Assembly: GCA_937919085.1 (NCBI GenBank)
Contig: CALFRN010000026.1
Span: forward strand, 1 to 58,930
Source of the DNA: an uncultured Reyranella sp.
GTDB lineage: Bacteria; Pseudomonadota; Alphaproteobacteria; Reyranellales; Reyranellaceae
Length of the DNA stretch: 58,930 nucleotides
Reading direction: 5' to 3'
The position numbers were made by a program, and so were the translations under genes. Positions 19,909 through 28,804 of this stretch are shown one piece after another (the stretch's first letter is position 1; every line of letters begins with the position of its first letter). The notes below the pieces were generated by a model, which was given only the letters and a program-made list of their open reading frames with translations, was not told the DNA's origin and ran no database searches.

Positions 19909-20832
19909 ATGAGCCGCTCGCAATTGCCGCTCAACGCGCTACGTGCCTTCGAAGCCGCCGCCCGTCATTCCAGTTTCACCCACGCCGCCGAAGAACTCCA
20001 CGTCACCCAGGCGGCGGTCAGCCATCAGGTGAAGGCGCTCGAGGAGAGGCTGGGTATTGCCCTGTTCGTCCGCCGTCCGCGAGGGCTGGAAATCACCAGC
20101 GAGGGCGAGGCGCTCTTGCCGGATCTGCGCGACGCGTTCGATCGCATGACCAACGCGCTCGAACGCGTCGGCCGCAAGGCCAATTCCGGCACCCTGAATG
20201 TCAGCCTCGTCACGACCTTTGCGCTGGGCTGGTTGGCGCCGCGCCTGCACCGCTTCCAGACCAAGCATCCCGAGATCGAAGTGCGCATGACGACGACCCA
20301 CAGGCGGGTCGATTTCGCGCGCGAGGATTTCGACTGTGCCATCCGTTTCACCGTGCAGCCCGAACCTGAAGTCCATGCCACGCGTCTGTTCAGTGACGTG
20401 CTGACGCCGCTTTGTGGCAGTCGCTACCGCGACAAGCTGAAGACCCTCGACGATCTGAAGCGCGTGCCCTTCATCGACATGACCTACGATCCCGAATGGG
20501 CGATCTGGCTGCGCGCGGTCGGCATGGGCGATTTCAAGCCCAAGCGCGTCCTCACGTTCGACTCGACGATGATCGCGGTAGAAGCGGCGATGGAAGGCGC
20601 GGGCGTTGCTCTCGGCCCGCCGCAGCTCTTCCGCGAGGAACTGTCGGCAGGTCGACTGTTTCAACCGTTTCCGCAGATCGTCGACAGCGGCAAGGCGTGG
20701 TGGTTCGTGTGTCCGCCGGCATCGGTGAGCCGGCCCAAGACGAAGGCCTTCGAGGAATGGTTGATCGAGGAACTCAGCGCGCCACAGACGCGGTCCAGCC
20801 GAGCCGTACTTGCCGTGACAGGGCGCCGTTGA
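19909..20832 (+). CDS. GcvA-like LysR-family transcriptional regulator (copy 1)
   Basis: 307 residues. N-terminal winged helix-turn-helix of the GcvA type (LPLNALRAFEAAARHSSF, HVTQAAVSHQVKALEERLG), then a periplasmic-binding-like effector domain from about residue 90 (TLNVSLVTTFALGWLAPRL). The effector is not predictable from sequence; the family includes the glycine-cleavage and ampC activators. It is divergent from a DUF1127 gene, the usual LysR arrangement for controlling a neighbour. It is clearly paralogous to the gene at 29126-30028. Confidence 0.9.
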   Translation: MSRSQLPLNALRAFEAAARHSSFTHAAEELHVTQAAVSHQVKALEERLGIALFVRRPRGLEITSEGEALLPDLRDAFDRMTNALERVGRKANSGTLNVSLVTTFALGWLAPRLHRFQTKHPEIEVRMTTTHRRVDFAREDFDCAIRFTVQPEPEVHATRLFSDVLTPLCGSRYRDKLKTLDDLKRVPFIDMTYDPEWAIWLRAVGMGDFKPKRVLTFDSTMIAVEAAMEGAGVALGPPQLFREELSAGRLFQPFPQIVDSGKAWWFVCPPASVSRPKTKAFEEWLIEELSAPQTRSSRAVLAVTGRR

Positions 20833-20976
20833 TCGTGGCACGGCGTTGACCCCGCACGGGCGGGCGGAGCGGCCTGCCTCGCGGCCGGCCTACGAAAAAA
20901 ACTAATCCGGAACCGCGAACGATCGATAAAATGACTGCGGCGCCCTACCGGTCGCCCAGCACCACAAGAGGCTTTC

Positions 20977-21438
20977 ATGGCTTGGTTTCGTCGCTCCCCT
21001 GCTCCGCTCCCCGACTCGCCCGCCGCGGCCACCCAAAAATTCGCTTTGGGGCAGATCGAGATCGGCAACGCCTGGGCGCGCGCGTCCATGGCGGCAGCCC
21101 GAACCGGCGGCGGGTTCTTCACGCTTGCCAACAACGGCGCCGCCCCGGATCGGCTGATCGCCGCCAGCAGCCCCGCCGCGGAACGGGTCGAGATCCATGC
21201 GATCAAGGTCGTGGGCAGCGACCTGCGCATGCGCGAGCTGGCCGATGGGCTGGCTGTTGCGCCGGGTATCACGCTGACATTGAAGCCCCGCGGCTACCAT
21301 CTGATGCTGCTCGACCTCAAGGCGCCGCTGGAGCAGGGCGGGCGGGTGCCCGTCACGCTGACCTTCGAGAAAGCCGGCAACATCGACATCGAACTCGTCG
21401 TTGCGCCCGCCGGTCCGGTCGGGCGGGAAGCCATGTGA
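20977..21438 (+). CDS. PCu(A)C-type copper chaperone-like protein lacking a visible signal peptide
   Basis: 153 residues of the DUF461/PCu(A)C fold. The copper-binding set is present: His in VEIHAI, Met ten residues later (DLRMRE), then HLM about 22 residues further on, close to H-X10-M-X21-H-X-M. The family delivers Cu(I) to the CuA site of cytochrome oxidase in the periplasm. Here the N terminus (MAWFRRSPAPLPDSPAA) is polar and has no hydrophobic core, so export is not obvious. AGAGG precedes ATG 20977. It could be an unusual cytosolic member or have an unrecognised start. Confidence 0.75.
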   Translation: MAWFRRSPAPLPDSPAAATQKFALGQIEIGNAWARASMAAARTGGGFFTLANNGAAPDRLIAASSPAAERVEIHAIKVVGSDLRMRELADGLAVAPGITLTLKPRGYHLMLLDLKAPLEQGGRVPVTLTFEKAGNIDIELVVAPAGPVGREAM

Positions 21439-21461
21439 TCGGGCGGCGCGATCCGGCGACG

Positions 21462-22562
21462 TCAGCCGGGATAGCGATGCCGCTGCCCGAAGGCGTCCTC
21501 GATCGTGAGAGAATCGTCCGTGGTCGCGTCCGGATCGTCGCCGAAATAGCCGGGCCCGACATAGCCCGGGCCGACCGGGACCTTGCCGTGGCCGCCGGGG
21601 ACATCGAGCACGTAGGTCGGCTGGGCGAGCCCCGACAGGCGACCGCGCAGCGCCTTCATCAAGGCCTGGCCGTCGGCGATCGAGACGCGGAAGTGGCCGG
21701 TGCCGCGGACCAGGTCGGGATGATGCAGGTAGTAGGGCTTAACGCGGGCGGTCACCAGCGCGCGCATGAGCTGCTCGAGGGTCTCGACATCGTCGTTGAT
21801 GCCGCGCAGCAGGACGGTCTGGCCCATCAGGGGAATGCCTGAATCGGCCAGGCGCGCCAACGCCGCCCGTGCCGGGGCCGCGAGTTCGCGGGCGTGATTG
21901 CAGTGGATGCCCAGCCAGAGGCTCGCGCGCCGCGGTTTCAGCGCCGTGACCAGCTCGGCCGTCACCCGCCCCGGATCGACGACCGGCACGCGGGAATGGA
22001 CCCGGATGACGGCGACATGCGGGATCGCGTCGAGGGCGGCAATCAGCTCGCCCAACCGTCGTGCTGCCAGCATCAGCGGGTCTCCGCCGGTCAGGATCAC
22101 CTCCCAGATCTCGCGATGATCGCCGATATAGGCCAGCGCCGCCTTCAGTTCGGCGCCCGACAATGCCTCGGCGCCGGGGCCGACCTTTTCGCGCCGGAAG
22201 CAGAAGCGGCAGTACACCGGGCAGACATGAAGCGGCTTCAGCAGCACGCGGTCGGGATAGCGGTGCACCAGCCCCTTGACCGGCGAGCGCGCCTCGTCGC
22301 CGATCGGGTCGGCAAGCTCGATGGCCGACACCTCGGTCTCGGCGGCGCTGGGAACGAACTGGCGGGCAATGGGATCGGCCGCGAGTCGGGTGCGATCGAT
22401 CAACGCCAGCATGTCGGGTGTGATCGCGATGGCCATCGATTGGGCAGCCTCCGCCAGCCGCGGATCGGGGGCCAGAAGCCCTTCGCGGTCCAGTTCCTGC
22501 AAGGTGCGCAACGTCGGCATTGCGGCGTGAAATAGAAGGCTGGCCCAGCTTTGACGAGTCAT
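21462..22562 (-). CDS. Lysine 2,3-aminomutase-like radical SAM protein (EpmB/KamA type)
   Basis: 366 residues. The radical SAM cluster motif is CPVYCRFCFRR, followed by the SAM-binding ILTGGDPLML and the PLP-type GQTVLLRGINDD stretch. The N-terminal LPRDPLLLQ-like region is replaced by RQSWASLLFHAAMPTL. Homologues make beta-lysine, either free (KamA) or for elongation factor P (EpmB); efp and epmA are not in the window, so the choice is open. ATG 22562 fits the family start. The region upstream of it is the M20 deacylase gene on the other strand, 51 nt away. Confidence 0.8.
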   Translation of the reverse strand: MTRQSWASLLFHAAMPTLRTLQELDREGLLAPDPRLAEAAQSMAIAITPDMLALIDRTRLAADPIARQFVPSAAETEVSAIELADPIGDEARSPVKGLVHRYPDRVLLKPLHVCPVYCRFCFRREKVGPGAEALSGAELKAALAYIGDHREIWEVILTGGDPLMLAARRLGELIAALDAIPHVAVIRVHSRVPVVDPGRVTAELVTALKPRRASLWLGIHCNHARELAAPARAALARLADSGIPLMGQTVLLRGINDDVETLEQLMRALVTARVKPYYLHHPDLVRGTGHFRVSIADGQALMKALRGRLSGLAQPTYVLDVPGGHGKVPVGPGYVGPGYFGDDPDATTDDSLTIEDAFGQRHRYPG

Positions 22563-22613
22563 TTCGCGTCGGCCAATGTCGGCTGAACCCGAACACCCAT
22601 AGGAAAGCCATCC

Positions 22614-23894
22614 ATGCTCGATGCCGCCATCAAGACCCAGATCATGAACGAGGTCGACCGCCGGTTCGACGATCAGACCAGTGTGCTGGCCGACCTGGTG
22701 AGGATTCCCTCGACGCGTTTCAAGGAAGCACCGGCGCAGGACATGATGGCTCGCCTGTTCAAGGAGGATGGGCTGGGCGTCGACCGCTGGCAGATCAAGA
22801 TCGACGACCTGAAGCACCTCCCGGGCTACTCGCCGCACAGCCTGGACTATGACGATGCCTGGAACGTGGTCGGCGCGTGGCGGCCGTCATCGCCGAAGGG
22901 CCGTTCGCTGATCCTCAACGGCCATATCGACGTGGTGCCCGAGGGGCCGCACGAGATGTGGGCGCGCAACCCGTACGATGCCTACGTGAAGGACGGCTGG
23001 ATGTATGGGCGCGGTTCGGGCGACATGAAGGCGGGGCTGATCCTGAACGTCTTTGCGCTGCGCGCCTTGCGCGCGCTGGGCTGGATGCCGGCGGCGGACG
23101 TCTACCAGCAGTCGGTGGTCGAGGAGGAGTGCACGGGCAACGGCGCGCTCGCCTGCCTGCAGCGCGGCTATCGCGCCGATGCCGCGCTGATCCCCGAGCC
23201 GTCGGGTTGCACGCTCACCGCCGCGCAGGTCGGCGTCATGTGGTTCCAGGTCAGGGTCACCGGCCATCCGGTTCACGTCTACAAGGCCGATGCCGGCTCG
23301 AATGCCATCGAATCGGCCTATCGCCTGATCCAGCAGCTGCGCGAGCTCGAGAAGAAGTGGAACGAGAAGAAGGCGCACGACAAGCACTATTGCGATCACC
23401 ATCATCCGGTGAACTTCAATGTCGGCAAGATCGCGGGCGGCGACTGGGCGAGCTCGGTGCCGGCCTGGTGCACCTTCGACATGCGGGTCGGCGTGCTGCC
23501 GTCGCAGACCCTCAAGGAGTGCCGGCAGGAGATCGAGGACACGATCCGCCAGGCCGCGGCCAACGATCCCTTCCTCGGCAACAATCTGCCGACCGTGAGC
23601 TGGGAGGGTTTCCAGGCCGAGCCCTACGTGCTCAAGAACCACGAGCACGTGCGGGACGTGCTGGCGGACGCGCACAAGACGGTGTTCGGTGGGGAACTCG
23701 AGGACCGGCGCACGACCGGCACGACGGACGCCCGCTTCTTCGGCCTCTATGCCGGCCTGCCGGCCCTGGTCTACGGGCCGCAGTCGGACGACGTCCACGG
23801 CTTCGACGAGCGGGTGAACATGGAATCGATCCGCAAGATCACCCAGTCGACGGCGCTGTTCATTGCCGAATGGTGCGGCCTGCAGAAGGCCTGA
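22614..23894 (+). CDS. M20-family metallopeptidase/deacylase (ArgE/DapE type)
   Basis: 426 residues. Metal ligands appear in order: LNGHIDVVP (His with catalytic Asp), GRGSGDMKAGL (bridging Asp), SVVEEECTGNG (catalytic Glu and ligand Glu), and near the C terminus YGPQSDDVHGFDERV (ligand His). A lid/dimerisation domain lies at about 205-320. It should hydrolyse an N-acyl amino acid or a peptide-like amide; substrate unknown. It is followed by a good terminator at 23942-23973, so it is probably monocistronic. Confidence 0.88.
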   Translation: MLDAAIKTQIMNEVDRRFDDQTSVLADLVRIPSTRFKEAPAQDMMARLFKEDGLGVDRWQIKIDDLKHLPGYSPHSLDYDDAWNVVGAWRPSSPKGRSLILNGHIDVVPEGPHEMWARNPYDAYVKDGWMYGRGSGDMKAGLILNVFALRALRALGWMPAADVYQQSVVEEECTGNGALACLQRGYRADAALIPEPSGCTLTAAQVGVMWFQVRVTGHPVHVYKADAGSNAIESAYRLIQQLRELEKKWNEKKAHDKHYCDHHHPVNFNVGKIAGGDWASSVPAWCTFDMRVGVLPSQTLKECRQEIEDTIRQAAANDPFLGNNLPTVSWEGFQAEPYVLKNHEHVRDVLADAHKTVFGGELEDRRTTGTTDARFFGLYAGLPALVYGPQSDDVHGFDERVNMESIRKITQSTALFIAEWCGLQKA

Positions 23895-23941
23895 TTTGCC
23901 GTTTCAACAGGTTTCTGCTGGTATTTTTGCCACGATGGGAG

Positions 23942-23973
23942 ACGCCCGGCGGAGAGATCCGGCGGGCGTTTTT
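23942..23973 (+). terminator. Intrinsic terminator after the M20 deacylase
   Basis: The stem ACGCCCG / CGGGCGT is extended inward by CGG/CCG past one mismatch, followed by TTTTT. It begins 47 nt after the deacylase stop codon. Confidence 0.8.
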
Positions 23974-24156
23974 ATGGTCCACGAAATGGTCCACTCCGGC
24001 GCTCACTTTCCAGACACGCATTCTTAAAACGCCCCGGTAGATTCCGCGGCAGGCGTCGCGGCAATTTCATTTTCCGATCAACGGGTTGGGTATGATTTCC
24101 GGACACGGACGCCGAACAAACAAACCCCGTTCAGGCGTGGCAGGGAATGGTCCACT
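23974..24156. repeat. Three direct copies of ATGGTCCAC
   Basis: ATGGTCCAC occurs at 23974-23982, 23986-23994 and 24147-24155. The last two share the longer AATGGTCCACT. The gap between the deacylase terminator and the eamA stop holds no open frame of note. The repeats could be remnants of a mobile element junction or chance; there is no integrase or tRNA nearby to support an attachment site. Confidence 0.3.
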
Positions 24157-24169
24157 TTTCGGGGGCGGC

Positions 24170-25033
24170 TTAGCGTAACCGCCGGCCCGAGGCAAACACG
24201 CCGATCGCCACGCCGCCCAGCACTACGGCGACGCCCAGCAGGCGCAGCCCGCCGACCGGCTCGTCGACCAGAAGTGACGCGAAGAGGAGTGCCGCGCAGG
24301 GCACCAGCAGCGAGATCGGTCCCACCTTGGCGGCGGGGTAGGTGCGCAGCAGCGTGCCCCAGATGAGGTAGCCCAGCCACATCACCGGAACGACCGTGTA
24401 GAAAAGCACGAGCCAGCCGCGCCAGGTCGGCGCGAGGATCGGCGTCAGGATCGGGCCGGGCCCCTCGATCAGGATCGACGCGAGGGCAAGCGGTATGGGC
24501 GGCAGCACGCTAGCCCAAACCGTGACGGCGAACATCGACACGCCGCGGGCGGTGCGGAAGAAGAGATTGCCGGTGGCCCAGGTGAGCGCCGACAGCAGCG
24601 CCAGTCCGATGGCCAGCACGCTCGCCGTGTCGTCGACGGTCTGGGCGATCACCACGACGCCGGCCGTCGCGACGGCGAGGCCGGCCCACTGTCCGCGCGT
24701 GGCGTGCTCGCGCAGGAAGAGGGCGGCCAGCACGACCGTGAGCGGCCCCTGCAGCTGTACCAAAACCGATGTCAGCCCCGGCGGCAGGCCGGCCTGCATG
24801 GCGAAGAACAGGAAGATGAACTGGCCGGTGAACATGAAGCCGCCGATGCCGGCCAGGACGCCCCATGAAACGGCGGGCTTCGGGACAAACAGCACGGGCA
24901 GGGCGCCCAGCAGGAAGCGCCAGGTGGCGAAGGCGAAGGGCGTGAACTCGTCGAGGCCGAAACGGATGGCAGTGAAGTTGAGGCCCCACACCGCCACGAT
25001 GACAAGTGCGGCGGCGGTGTGGAGCGGTGTCAC
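24170..25033 (-). CDS. EamA/DMT-superfamily transporter
   Basis: 287 residues with about ten hydrophobic helices arranged as two EamA repeats (first with VWGLNFTAIRFGL, second with VMWLGYLIWGTLLRTYP). This is an inner-membrane metabolite or amino-acid exporter of the RhaT/YdcZ/EamA type; substrate not predictable. The start is GTG 25033, 4 nt after the leuD stop, so it is probably cotranscribed with leuCD. That placement hints at amino-acid export but does not prove it. Confidence 0.85.
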   Translation of the reverse strand: MTPLHTAAALVIVAVWGLNFTAIRFGLDEFTPFAFATWRFLLGALPVLFVPKPAVSWGVLAGIGGFMFTGQFIFLFFAMQAGLPPGLTSVLVQLQGPLTVVLAALFLREHATRGQWAGLAVATAGVVVIAQTVDDTASVLAIGLALLSALTWATGNLFFRTARGVSMFAVTVWASVLPPIPLALASILIEGPGPILTPILAPTWRGWLVLFYTVVPVMWLGYLIWGTLLRTYPAAKVGPISLLVPCAALLFASLLVDEPVGGLRLLGVAVVLGGVAIGVFASGRRLR

Positions 25034-25037
25034 AAGG

Positions 25038-25655
25038 CTACAGCCAGACCCAGGGTCGGGCGGTCTTGTCCGCCGTCTGCCACGCCTCGATCTTGTCCTT
25101 GGCGCTCATGGTCTGGGCGATGTCGTCGAGGCCGTTCAGCATGGCGTGCTGGCGCCGCGCGTCGACCTGGAAGGGGATCACGCGCCCGGTGGGCGACACG
25201 ACGGTGCAGTTCTCGAGATCGACCGTGACGCGGGCATTGCCGGGCGAGGCCTTCATCTCGTCGGCGATTTGTTCGATCTCCGCGATCGGCAGCGCCACCG
25301 GCAGGATGCCGTTCTGGAAGCAGTTGTTGTTGAAGATGTCGCCGAAGTAGGGGGCGATCACCGTCTTGATGCCCATGCCCTTCAGCGCCCACACGGCGCC
25401 CTCGCGGCTGGAGCCACAGCCGAAATTCTCCCGGCTGAGGATGATCGGGGCATCGCGATAGGGTTCCTGGTTGAAGATGCAGTCGGGGTCCTCGCTGCCG
25501 TCCGGCTTGAAGCGGATCTGCTCGAAGCAATAGGGCCCGAGGCCTTCGCGGGTCACGTTGTCGACCAGCCGCTCGATACGGATGATCAGGTCGGTGTCGA
25601 CGTTCTGGCGCATCAGCGGCGTGGCGACGCCGGTCACTTTGGTGAACTTGTCCAT
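25038..25655 (-). CDS. leuD: 3-isopropylmalate dehydratase small subunit
   Basis: 205 residues. Family stretches: NVDTDLIIRIERL near the N terminus, LSRENFGCGSSREGAVWAL and YFGDIFNNNCFQNGILPV. With LeuC it isomerises 2-isopropylmalate to 3-isopropylmalate in leucine synthesis. ATG 25655 lies 2 nt after the leuC stop, so translation is likely coupled. Confidence 0.96.
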   Translation of the reverse strand: MDKFTKVTGVATPLMRQNVDTDLIIRIERLVDNVTREGLGPYCFEQIRFKPDGSEDPDCIFNQEPYRDAPIILSRENFGCGSSREGAVWALKGMGIKTVIAPYFGDIFNNNCFQNGILPVALPIAEIEQIADEMKASPGNARVTVDLENCTVVSPTGRVIPFQVDARRQHAMLNGLDDIAQTMSAKDKIEAWQTADKTARPWVWL

Positions 25656-25657
25656 GA

Positions 25658-27052
25658 TCAGATTTTCCTGACGTCGGCGATGGCGCCCTTGATCGCCGCC
25701 GCCGCCGCCATGGCGGGGCTGGCGAGATGGGTGCGTGCACCTGGACCCTGGCGGCCTACGAAGTTGCGGTTGGAAGTCGAGACGCTGCGCTTGCCCGGTG
25801 GCACGCGCTCGCCGTTGGAGGCGAGGCACATCGAGCAGCCGGGTTCGCGCCACTCGAAGCCTGCTTCGAGGAACACACGGTCCAGTCCTTCGGCCTCTGC
25901 TTCCTGTTTGATTCGCACCGAGCCGGGCACGACCCAGGCGGTCACGTGGTCGGCCTTGTGCCGCCCCTTCACGATGGTGGCGGCGGCTCGCAGGTCGGAA
26001 ATGCGGGAATTGGTGCAGGAGCCGATGAACACCCAGTCGACCTTGGTGCCCTCGATCGGCTTGCCGGGCTCGAGGCCTTGGTACCTCAGCGCCGCTTCCC
26101 ACGCGCCGCGCTTCTCCTCGGGGCCCGTGCTGGGGTCGGGAATCGCGCGATCGACGGCGATGACATGTTCGGGGCTGGTGCCCCAGGTGATCTGCGGTGC
26201 CACGTTCTTCATGTCGATCGTGTGCTCGCGGTCGAACTCGGCGTCGGGGTCGCTGGGTAGCGTTCGCCAGTGGGCGACGGCGCGATCCCACATCGCGCCT
26301 TTGGGCGCGTAGTCGCGGCCGGCGAGATATTCGTAGGTCGTGTCGTCAGGCGCCACCATGCCGGTGCGGGCGCCCATCTCGATGGTGAGGTTGCAGAGCG
26401 TAAGCCGCGCCTCGACCGGCAGGGAGCGTACCGCCGATCCTGCATATTCGACCGAATAGCCCGTGCCGGCGGCGGTGCCGAGTTCGCCGATCAGGTGAAG
26501 GATCATGTCCTTGGCCGTGACGCCGGACAGCAGCGCGCCCTCGAAGCTGGCGCGCAGGCGCTTGGGCTTGCGCTGCACCATCGTCTGGGTGGCGATCACG
26601 TGCACCAGTTCGGACGAGCCGATGCCGAAGGCCAGCGCCCCCATGCCGCCGTGCGTCGAGGTGTGGCTGTCGCCGCAGACCAGTGTGGTGCCGGGCAACG
26701 TCAGCCCCTGCTCGGGACCCATCACATGCACGATGCCCTGCCCGTCCTGGCCCAAGTCAAACAGCTTGATGCCATAGGCGCTGGTCGTTTCGCGCATCGA
26801 CAGGATCAGCGGCTCACCCGGCGCATAGGTCTTCTCGGTGCGACCCGGCTGAGTCGACATGGTGTGGTCGGGCGTGCCGTAGGTCAGGCGCGGCTGTGCC
26901 GGCGGATAGCCCTTCTCGATGGCTTCCTTCAGCGCCTTGCCGCCCGACATGTCGTGCAGCAACAGCCGATCGATATGCATCAGGACAAAGCCATTGCCGA
27001 GGTCGGCAATCACATGGCCGTCCCAGATCTTGTCAAAAAGTGCCTTGCCCAT
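25658..27052 (-). CDS. leuC: 3-isopropylmalate dehydratase large subunit
   Basis: 464 residues of the aconitase superfamily. LVCGDSHTSTHGGMGALAFGIGSSE, FIGSCTNSRISDLRAAA and the CSMC pair (PGCSMCLASNGE) supply the three [4Fe-4S] cysteines (shown as VCGDSHTSTHG, GSCTNSRISDL). It forms the catalytic pair with LeuD. A strong GGAGGAATG ribosome binding site lies just before ATG 27052. The promoter must lie in the 135-nt gap shared with the small divergent ORF at 27188. Confidence 0.97.
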   Translation of the reverse strand: MGKALFDKIWDGHVIADLGNGFVLMHIDRLLLHDMSGGKALKEAIEKGYPPAQPRLTYGTPDHTMSTQPGRTEKTYAPGEPLILSMRETTSAYGIKLFDLGQDGQGIVHVMGPEQGLTLPGTTLVCGDSHTSTHGGMGALAFGIGSSELVHVIATQTMVQRKPKRLRASFEGALLSGVTAKDMILHLIGELGTAAGTGYSVEYAGSAVRSLPVEARLTLCNLTIEMGARTGMVAPDDTTYEYLAGRDYAPKGAMWDRAVAHWRTLPSDPDAEFDREHTIDMKNVAPQITWGTSPEHVIAVDRAIPDPSTGPEEKRGAWEAALRYQGLEPGKPIEGTKVDWVFIGSCTNSRISDLRAAATIVKGRHKADHVTAWVVPGSVRIKQEAEAEGLDRVFLEAGFEWREPGCSMCLASNGERVPPGKRSVSTSNRNFVGRQGPGARTHLASPAMAAAAAIKGAIADVRKI

Positions 27053-27187
27053 TTGGCATTCCTCCGCGGGTGCGGAATCGGCCCCGCACGACCAGGTTGA
27101 TTTTGTTCAGTTCAAAGCATAGCGCGCCGCTTGCCGGCCTGCCATCGTGGCGGGTAACGACGTCGGCAATCATCGGGGAGAGGCCGT

Positions 27188-27400
27188 ATGGATTGGACAC
27201 TTTTGATCTTCGCCTACATTGGCCTGACGACCAACAATACGCCGTTGGCGCCCGTTCTCGTGCACCAGGTTGATTTTGCAACGGAGCAACTGTGCGGAGA
27301 GGCGCGCACCAAGTTGGGCCAGGATTGGGCAAAAGCCCTCAATGGAAAAGACTCGAACGCACCCTACTACGTAACGACGTCGTGCCTGCGGCGTCGTTAG
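27188..27400 (+). CDS. Small hypothetical protein with an N-terminal hydrophobic segment
   Basis: 70 residues: a short hydrophobic start (WTLLIFAYIGLTT), then a polar part with two Cys (residues 36 and 66) that could form a disulfide if exported. I recognise no family by name. Support comes from a good GGGGAGAGG ribosome binding site before ATG 27188 and plausible protein-like composition. It is divergent from leuC and its last 4 nt overlap the convergent TPR gene. Signal peptide versus membrane anchor is not decidable by eye. Confidence 0.55.
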   Translation: MDWTLLIFAYIGLTTNNTPLAPVLVHQVDFATEQLCGEARTKLGQDWAKALNGKDSNAPYYVTTSCLRRR

Positions 27401-28650
27401 GCGATACTCAACCTTCCCAGCCACGCCGCCAGCTTCTCGGAGTCGTCCTCGCCCGCGACCTCCAGGCTCGGATACCATGGAGACGGTCCGCGACGCGGAC
27501 CCCATAGCCAGTCTGCAGAATTGGGCAGCAACAGGAGCGTGGGAATGCCAAGCAAGGCGGCGACCTGTGTCGTGGAGTCGTCGTTGCCGACCACGAAGCC
27601 GCAACGGGCAACATTGTCGCGATTGCCGTCGGCGACGATGCCCGGAGGCTGTGCCGTCCTGGCAAACCAGCCGATGCGAGACGAAGATTGTCCCTTCAGC
27701 CGCAGCGCGCCGGGCGGCGGCAGCGATTCCAGCGTCCAGTCCAGCCGGTGCGGCAGGCTGCGCAGTGGCACCGCCGCGGTGAAGCCTTGTGTGCGGTCGC
27801 CGCGTCGCGTGGTGGGCAGGTCGATCCAGTCCGCGACCCTGGCGGCACATTGGACAGCGACATCGATTCCGCGTGCGCGCAACGCCTCGGCGCCGCGCAG
27901 CAGCATAAGGACATCGCGCGCCGCGGCGTCGCTCTCGATGTCGGCTTGCTCCGGATAGACCAGCAGGGGGCCGGCCGGATCTTCGCCCTGCCACAGTGGC
28001 AGTTCCGCGGCCCAGCGGTCACCGTCGGCCAATTCGAGCCGGGCTTCATGATCGGCCAATCCACGCCACCAGTCGCCCTGCCCAAGCAGCAGCTCGCCGC
28101 GCCGCAGGCGCAGACGGGCGTCGTCGGGACGGGCGGTCAGCGCCATGTCGAGATCGGCCAGTGCGCCAGCCCAGTCGCCGCGCGCCGCGAGCAGGCCGGC
28201 CCGTGCCGACAGGCAGGGCAGCATCCGATGGTCGATCGCCAGCGCCGTGTCGTAGGCGCGCTCGGCCTCTTCGCGCCTGCCAAGCGCTTCGAGGGTCCGG
28301 CCCCGGTTGTGGGCGATGGCAGTATCGTTGGGTTTCAGCCGGGCCGCCCGCTCGAGCGCAGCCAGCGCGTCATCATGGAGGCCCAGTCGGCCGAGGCAGC
28401 CAGCAAGGTTGACTTGCGCCGAGGGGTCCTTGGGAAGGAACGATGCGGCGCGTTCCAATGGTTCGCGGGCCTCGGCAAAGCGGCCGAGTTGCAGCCGGAT
28501 CTGTCCCAGGAAATGAAGGAGCTGGCCTGAATTGGGGCGGGCCTCGGCGGCCTGCGCGAACAGCGCTTCGGCGCCGGCGAAATCGCCGGCTGCCGCGCGC
28601 TGCAGGGCATCTTTGCCGAGCGATTGAATCTGTTGATCGGAGAGCGCCAC
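27397..28650 (-). CDS. TPR protein with a C-terminal glycosyltransferase-like region
   Basis: 417 residues. TPR units fill about residues 5-185 (e.g. LLHFLGQIRLQLGRFAEA). The C-terminal part resembles the TPR-linked heptosyltransferase/O-GlcNAc-transferase-like domain common in alphaproteobacteria: PLWQGEDPAGPLLVYPEQ, then VVGNDDSTTQVAALLGIPT and ADWLWGPRRGPSPWYPSL, which parallel the usual sugar-nucleotide-binding end. The middle of that domain is short and poorly conserved, so activity is doubtful. The start is GTG 28650. No signal peptide is seen. Confidence 0.7.
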   Translation of the reverse strand: MALSDQQIQSLGKDALQRAAAGDFAGAEALFAQAAEARPNSGQLLHFLGQIRLQLGRFAEAREPLERAASFLPKDPSAQVNLAGCLGRLGLHDDALAALERAARLKPNDTAIAHNRGRTLEALGRREEAERAYDTALAIDHRMLPCLSARAGLLAARGDWAGALADLDMALTARPDDARLRLRRGELLLGQGDWWRGLADHEARLELADGDRWAAELPLWQGEDPAGPLLVYPEQADIESDAAARDVLMLLRGAEALRARGIDVAVQCAARVADWIDLPTTRRGDRTQGFTAAVPLRSLPHRLDWTLESLPPPGALRLKGQSSSRIGWFARTAQPPGIVADGNRDNVARCGFVVGNDDSTTQVAALLGIPTLLLLPNSADWLWGPRRGPSPWYPSLEVAGEDDSEKLAAWLGRLSIA

Positions 28651-28699
28651 GCGCGGGCTCTAGCAGAGCGGCCGGCGGAGGCAAAGATCGGCAGGCAAG

Positions 28700-28743
28700 A
28701 AAAAGCCGGCGGTCGACAGGGAGGCTGAGGGTCGACCGCCGGC
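28700..28743 (-). terminator. Intrinsic terminator of DUF1127 copy 2
   Basis: A perfect 13-bp stem GCCGGCGGTCGAC / GTCGACCGCCGGC (28705-28717 with 28731-28743) around a 13-nt loop, followed on the minus strand by TTTTT. It lies 61 nt after the DUF1127 stop codon. Confidence 0.88.
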
Positions 28744-28804
28744 CAGTATCCGGAGGGGATGGGCCCGCGCAGGGTATGGAACGGGCCTGCTCCGGAGTTG
28801 AAGG

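Noticed and set aside
23974-24156. Phage or island attachment site
   Set aside because: The repeats are only 9-11 bp, with no tRNA gene, integrase or change in gene content around them.
24495-26312. 605-codon open frame on the plus strand
   Set aside because: It runs antisense to eamA and leuD-leuC, has repetitive Arg/Ala/His composition and no domain pattern. High GC makes such shadow frames common.
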